From Arctopsyche grandis (taxonomy: Eukaryota; Arthropoda; Insecta; Trichoptera; Hydropsychidae), in assembly GCF_051622035.1 (NCBI RefSeq), contig NC_135358.1:1304501-1368500 (forward strand): a DNA stretch of 64,000 nucleotides. The letters are read 5' to 3'. Shown piece after piece: positions 58,833-64,000 of the stretch. The notes under the pieces were generated by a model. The model was not told the origin of the DNA. It worked only from the letters and a program-made list of their open reading frames with translations, and did no database searches. Each line of letters starts with the position of its first letter. Position 1 is the stretch's first letter. The position numbers and the translations under genes were made by a program.

Positions 58833-59879
58833 TCAAGGGAACAAATTCGGGACTTCCACAGAACATTGTGCTTGGTCGGGATAATCGCATATAGATAATT
58901 CGGTATTGAATTCTAGGTCGACTGGACATTCGTGTCTATAAGGAACTCCATGCGAGCAAATGTAAAAGTGTCGGCAACTTGTTGGGTCTGCTTGAATTTC
59001 CACCAAGTCTACGTCCGAAGTAGTTGCACACACCACAGATTTCGTTAATTTTTTGTGGGTATTTCTGGAAAGTGCTGGGTTTGGCGTAACTTTGCATCCT
59101 GCAACCGGTGGGTGATCGCATACTTTTTTGACAGGGTTGAAGTGCAAACCAGCCGGACAGTCTCTGCAGATCGGAGCCAAAGTTTCAGTCACACAGTAGT
59201 AGAAAAGTTCGCAATCATCTGGGTGAGGCAGCAGCCTGTCTTCGGGAAGAGTTTGAGCACATGAAACTGGTGTGACGCTGTTCTGTGTGCATCTTTGCGA
59301 GATGTTGTTCTCGTGAGGAGTGACTACTTGTTCAAGCTCGGTTTTGGCAATGGTATTGATTATCTGGTTTTTAATGTCTACCTTGGATTTGGTTTGGTTG
59401 TCAGTTATGCATCCGCCGTATTGTGGGAAGTCGCATCGTTTGAATGCAGCTCTAAAAATCGTTCCAGGTGGGCAAGACATATGGATGAGTCGTCCCCAGT
59501 CGCAAACGTAGTACTTAGAACAGTCTTTTGGATCAGGTTTCAGATCCACATATATTCCATTGTGGTCATTACACTGTTCGATTTCTTTCTGCATTCTGGA
59601 TTCAACAACGGTTTCTGTTCGGCATCCTGCTACCTCTGGGAAGTCGCAGACTTTCTTGTTGGGGTTGAAATGTAGATTTCCTAGACACTCTTGCCTATAT
59701 GGAACTCCATGCGAGCATATGTAGAAGTGTTGGCAGCTGGTTGGATCTGCTTGGATTTCTGCGTAGCCATCGTCTGAGGTAGTTGAGCACACGATGGATT
59801 TCGTTGAAGTTCCGTCAGCTTTAGTTACACTTAGGCCGATGCAGACCAGAGCAAATACTAATTTATGGTTAAACGCCAT
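58833..59879 (-). CDS. Peritrophin-like secreted protein with four chitin-binding domains (gene C, 348 aa)
   Basis: Single exon, same length and domain order as gene A (D1-D2-D3-D4). The signal peptide is MAFNHKLVFALVCIGLSVTK. D2 and D3 are very close to genes A and B (for example GGCITDNQTKSKVDIKNQII, as in B), whereas the signal region, D1 and D4 are more diverged. That patchiness suggests gene conversion limited to the middle of the gene. AATAAA lies at 58739-58744 and a TATA box at 59951-59960, both on the minus strand. Confidence 0.92.
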   Translation of the reverse strand: MAFNHKLVFALVCIGLSVTKADGTSTKSIVCSTTSDDGYAEIQADPTSCQHFYICSHGVPYRQECLGNLHFNPNKKVCDFPEVAGCRTETVVESRMQKEIEQCNDHNGIYVDLKPDPKDCSKYYVCDWGRLIHMSCPPGTIFRAAFKRCDFPQYGGCITDNQTKSKVDIKNQIINTIAKTELEQVVTPHENNISQRCTQNSVTPVSCAQTLPEDRLLPHPDDCELFYYCVTETLAPICRDCPAGLHFNPVKKVCDHPPVAGCKVTPNPALSRNTHKKLTKSVVCATTSDVDLVEIQADPTSCRHFYICSHGVPYRHECPVDLEFNTELSICDYPDQAQCSVEVPNLFP

Positions 59880-59950
59880 TTTATATTATTTCTAGTCTCA
59901 AACGGATCTTTGGTGTAATGGCGATTGATACATTTTCTACAGGAGGGCTC

Positions 59951-59960
59951 GCTTTATATA
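59951..59960 (-). promoter_or_regulatory. TATA box of gene C
   Basis: TATATAAAGC upstream of the ATG. The conserved start-site phrase TATCAATCGCCAT follows. Confidence 0.65.
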
Positions 59961-61249
59961 CTTACTGTTAATTACAATAGGATGTATCGTATCAGAGATA
60001 AGATTAGGTATTTTGTTTTTTTGATTCCGTTCTGATGCTACTTCCAGTGAAATACTCTTCACGATTGCTTACAGATATTCATTGCAATTTTAAGAATTCT
60101 GATTTAGAATTCTTTCTAATTTGGAGGTAATATTTTTTGCAGTGTACGACGTAGTTTTTGATACTTGGTAAATTGTTATTTATTATTGTAATTATGACAT
60201 TTAATATTCTTTGTATTGTAGTCGTTTTTCTGTGATTTGGTTATCGGTTTTGTGTATTATAAATGCTTATATGTATATGCATATACATACATATGTATAA
60301 TATATCATTCAGCAAACTTATAAATAGACTTCGGGTAGAAATAATTGCAAATAGAAATAGAATGTCCATTAGTATTCAAAGCACGAACCCAAAAAAGCAT
60401 TGTTTTTATAATAATTAATTTTACCATTGTACCGATGACTGGCTGTCTTGTATCGGTGTAGTATATTTTAGTACCAGTATTTTCCCATATATAATATATT
60501 TTTTATTATCAGTTATGGTTGTAATAGTTTATCATATGTGGAGGTGAATTTGTGATGTTTACATGCTAGCGATATACGAACCATATCATCTCAATTACAG
60601 TAATTATAGTTTTGGTAGCAAATTAAGACTAGCTTATAAAAAAAAGGATGAATAATGAGTCGCTATTTTACTGGAAGACCGATTGTCAATTGATAAACTT
60701 TGTTGATCGATATATGGTAATCAAATATTGAAATTCACTTTTGCTTTACTAGTAAATATGATGTTATAAATAAAAGGACAGTTTAATGTCAGTTTAAGCG
60801 AGTTGACCATATAAACTTAGTATGAAACCATTATATGAATATATATACATACATATGTTTGTTGCATATACATACATATGTATTAAATGTTTCTAAGAAA
60901 ATTCTTCGATTGATTGATTGCCCATTTCCGGCTATTATGTTTCATTTAGATATAAACGTGAAGTTTGTATGCATGTGCACTTTACTTCATTCATAGGGTT
61001 GCCACCTCAGACTTAGAAGACCACCCAAAGATAATGACACAAAAAAAATATTATTTCTTTTAATTTTATTCATATAAATTATTATTTATGAAAAAAAAAA
61101 TCACAATTCTACATATATATTATATAAAGTAATAGCAGGTAAATAAAGAAGAAAAATATGAAATCTACATTTATTATTATATATATATGTTATGTGACGA
61201 ATTGTTTTATTGCTTGCATTGCTTGAACTTTTCATTTTTATGAATTGTT

Positions 61250-61375
61250 TATTCATTTATGAATAGTTAATTTATTTTGTTTCTTTTCTGTTATTTTTTT
61301 GACCATTGTGGCGCATTAGGAATTCTTATAATGGCACAATGGTCCAAATGATATAAATAAATAAAATATTAACTA
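61250..61375 (+). mobile_element. LINE tail with terminal hairpin (same family as 20013-20480)
   Basis: GACCATTGTG at 61301-61310 pairs with CACAATGGTC at 61335-61344, with GCGCATTAGG in the loop as at 20431. An AATAAATAAAATA tail follows. Confidence 0.7.
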
Positions 61376-61704
61376 TCAATTAACATATTATAATAAATAA
61401 TATGTTTATTTATGTAGACTTTTCCATATATATGTTTAACATCGCAGACTTTAATTAATTTTTATCTTTGGATCGCAAACCTTGCTTTGTTTAGTTTAAA
61501 ATGCTGCAATAAAAATTCCTCCATAGATATATCTCTGTGGGTGATTAAAATATTAGTACTATATAAAAATGCTTATTGATCGTATTATATAATTAAAAAA
61601 AAATGTTTGTAATCGTATTTGCAATGTTTGACCATAGATGTCGTCTGCAAAAATTTAAAAGTATATAATGGTTATGTATATAATATATGTAATTTGATAT
61701 GTTT

Positions 61705-61800
61705 CTTGATCTGTAAAAAGTACACCCGTCACTTTGGATGCAATCCGTTAGACGAGTGTACATGATTAATTGAATAAATAAATTAAAATGAAAAAAAATC
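61705..61800 (+). mobile_element. Second retroposon tail with a different hairpin
   Basis: GTACACCCGTC at 61720-61730 pairs with GACGAGTGTAC at 61751-61761 with one mismatch. An ATTGAATAAATAAATTAAAA tail follows. The family is not identified. Confidence 0.45.
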
Positions 61801-62202
61801 TTCTGGTTTTTTTATAATAGAAATGCATGGTTTTCGAGACCTCTTGAAATTTTGTGCATAGCTCTGATTGCAAATCATCCCGTACCCTATTGTGATTGTT
61901 CGTCAATGCACATACGTATGTATGTATTTCTCACAATGTAACAATGCTTTCTTAAACCTTCGTACACCTTCTTCGCTTCAGTAACAAAGTTTTGTACACA
62001 AGGCTATTGCCAGATATTTCATACACTAGATATGTGCCACAGACCTCTTTAATCCTTTATTTATACGCTTAGCATACAAATTATGAATTTCTAATATTAT
62101 TTTTATTAATTTATTATGCACCCAAAGAAAAAAAACTCAAACCCAGAGACCGGATACGACTAGCTGAATCCGGATCGTAAGGGTGACAACCCTATTCATT
62201 TA

Positions 62203-63160
62203 CCAAAGTACGTCTGGATTTCCTGAATTGTTATCTCCCTTGTGACACATCGGAAAATACGAATTCGAATATTTTACAGAAATATCCATGCCAAGTTCAA
62301 TAATAAAAAAAAATCATCGATACCTATAAAAAATTGAGTCACCCCGCATATGAATCGTTCATGTCGTGTTGTAAAACGCTGCATGATTAAGTTATTCTTC
62401 AGAAAAATATGTCGAGTACGTTTGCTATTGTGAATTAGACTTTAACAATGGCATTGATAAGGTATACAAATAAATAGGCACCTGGATTATACATATATGA
62501 TTGTGATCATCATGTGACTCGTACATCTTTTATTTTTTTATAATTTATCGTATATATGTATATGTATCATATATATCAAACAAGTGATATGTGTTTGAAA
62601 TAAGTTGTGTTGTATCTGATTTTAAAAAATAACAACTTTTTGCAGCCGACACACACACACCTGGGTTCAAATTCTATTACAACTGAAATTCAAATTCTAT
62701 TACAACAGTATCCGAAAATTAAATGACACAAACCTCACTTAGGTATGGCTCACTTGCGCGAGTTGAATACAAGGGTAGTTCCCTTTGAGGTTATACCTTT
62801 TGTATCCTGTTCATGGCCTGTGCTTAAAATACTGGAATGTTTCCACGGCACACAAAAAGTACCATTGTCGTTTTGTGTTTCGTAGATCATATTTTGCAAA
62901 TGCTATGATTTTTTAAAATTTCTAATTAAATTAACAGAATTTGTTCTAAATAAATTATTCACATATAGATACATATACGTATACAATATTTTGATACAAA
63001 TTTTCGTAGTATAATAACGTAGTATAGTATAATATTTTTTATTTTGGAAATCCTTAATGTTATTACATTTAATAAACCATAATTAATTAAATACTCATCT
63101 ATTGAGCTTAAGTTTAGTATATTTTGTTGTAATGTGATTACTGGATACTTTTGGGTTCGA
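62203..63160. other. Intergenic DNA downstream of gene D, nothing recognised
   Basis: AT-rich, no exon-like frame. A poly(A) signal for gene D is likely near 63037 on the minus strand. Confidence 0.4.
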
Positions 63161-64000
63161 TTAGGCTAGGCATCCCGCAACAGATGGGCGATCGCAAACT
63201 TTTTTGACGGGATTGAAATGAAGGCCAGCAGGACAGTCTCGGCAGATTGGGGGCAACTTTTCAGTCACGCAGTAGTAGAAAAGTCCACAGTCGTCTGGAT
63301 GAGATAGTAAACTGTCTTCAGGAATGGTTTCAGCACATGAAACTATTGTAATGCTGTTCCATATACATCTCAGAGAAATTTCGTCGTTGTGAGGGGTCAC
63401 CACTTGCTCGCGACTCGACTCTACCGTTTTAACCCCAGCATTTGTCTTGGTGGCAATGTGATGAGCATATACTACTGAGTTCGAGTAGGCAAGGCATTTC
63501 GCAGCTGATGGGTTATCACACACTTTTTTAACGGGGTTGAAATGAAGTCCAGCAGGACAGTCTCGGCAGATTGGGAGCAACGTTTCAGTCACGCAGTAGT
63601 AGAAGAGTCCGCAATCATCTGGATGAGATAGCAAATTGTCTTCCGGAATGGTTTCGGCACATGAAACCGTTGTAATGCTGTTCCTTATACATCTCTGAGA
63701 GATTTCACTCTCGTGGGGAGTGACTAGTTGTTGAAGAATCGACTCCAACATTGTAATCCCAGCATTTAACTTGGTGGCAATGTGATTGGCATACCTTTTT
63801 GGGTTCGAGTAGGCTAGGCATCCCGCTACCGATGGGCTATCGCACACTTTCCTGACGGGGTTGAAATGAAGCCCGCCAGGACAGTCTCTGCAAATTGGGG
63901 CCAGCGTTTCACTCACGCAGTAGTAGAAGAGTCCACAGTCGTCTGGATGGGCCAAAATCCTGTCGGCAGGAATGGTTTCGGCACACGAAACTGTTGTAAT
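63161..64000 (-). CDS. Peritrophin-like protein built of repeated eight-cysteine domains (gene D, 5' part beyond window)
   Basis: The frame is open from the window edge to a stop after AGCLA (280 codons visible). It contains three domains, all of the D3 type of genes A-C, in 324-bp (108-codon) repeats: linker LAYSN...HHIATK, then VVTPH(E/N)...RCI, then SHPDDCGLFYYC and CRDCPAGLHFNPVKKVC. The first visible domain lacks its leading cysteine only because the window ends. No D1, D2 or D4 type domain is visible. The signal peptide and promoter lie outside. The role should be chitin binding; the extra disulphide pair is inferred from the two added cysteines. Confidence 0.88.
   Translation of the reverse strand: MTTVSCAETIPADRILAHPDDCGLFYYCVSETLAPICRDCPGGLHFNPVRKVCDSPSVAGCLAYSNPKRYANHIATKLNAGITMLESILQQLVTPHESEISQRCIRNSITTVSCAETIPEDNLLSHPDDCGLFYYCVTETLLPICRDCPAGLHFNPVKKVCDNPSAAKCLAYSNSVVYAHHIATKTNAGVKTVESSREQVVTPHNDEISLRCIWNSITIVSCAETIPEDSLLSHPDDCGLFYYCVTEKLPPICRDCPAGLHFNPVKKVCDRPSVAGCLA

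Larger units (their letters stand above)
60994..62194. mobile_element. hAT-like element, 1201 bp, holding two retroposon tails
   Basis: Ends TAGGGTTGCCACC and GGGTGACAACCCTA pair with one mismatch over the first 11 bases. Flanks TTCATTCA (60986-60993) and TTCATTTA (62195-62202) agree at 7 of 8. No transposase frame was seen. Two LINE or SINE tails lie inside. Confidence 0.7.

Overview
The window comes from an animal nuclear genome, almost certainly an insect. It is AT-rich, its genes carry GT-AG introns, and the recognisable genes are the RNA-binding proteins Rasputin and Squid, a CYP9-like (CYP3-clan) cytochrome P450 and a cluster of secreted peritrophin-type chitin-binding proteins. Transposon debris is dense: hAT, piggyBac, Helitron, a Mutator-like MITE, a PIF-like MITE, LINE tails and solo LTRs. 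A holometabolous insect is the best guess; the sequence alone does not fix the order.

Layout. 1-9.3 kb is intergenic and repeat-rich: two LINE or hAT relics, a TTA-flanked MITE, and a 1.3 kb piggyBac-like element holding a solo LTR. 9.3-19.3 kb is the Rasputin/G3BP gene (rin) on the minus strand, with 10 coding exons (502 aa, all phases checked) and a probable non-coding first exon in a GC-rich island near 19 kb; several transposons sit in its introns. 19.5-27.9 kb is a transposon graveyard between two divergent RNA-binding genes. 27.9-38.2 kb is squid (sqd) on the plus strand. Its GC-rich promoter and exon 1 are followed by a 5.1 kb intron with a higher-order tandem repeat, four short RRM exons and a glycine-rich exon. 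That last exon either ends in its own stop (297 aa) or splices to two downstream exons (335 aa). 42.7-46.4 kb is a nine-exon P450 (541 aa) with a hAT element in intron 7. 47.7-64 kb is a same-strand (minus) array of peritrophin-like genes: three complete ones (348, 510 and 348 aa) and a fourth cut by the window end, with a 58-bp orphan scrap of the same family at a duplication junction.

The most distinctive biology is the peritrophin cluster. Its four domain types are reshuffled between paralogues: one gene carries two extra, nearly identical 243-bp copies of its first domain, and another is built only from an eight-cysteine domain in 324-bp repeats. TATA boxes, start sites and about 1.4 kb of upstream DNA are recognisably shared. 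The other strong material is a set of natural insertion experiments in which the pre-insertion site can be read elsewhere in the same window (a hAT element, a Helitron and a solo LTR). No CRISPR, operon or bacterial feature is present, and no tRNA or rRNA gene was recognised.
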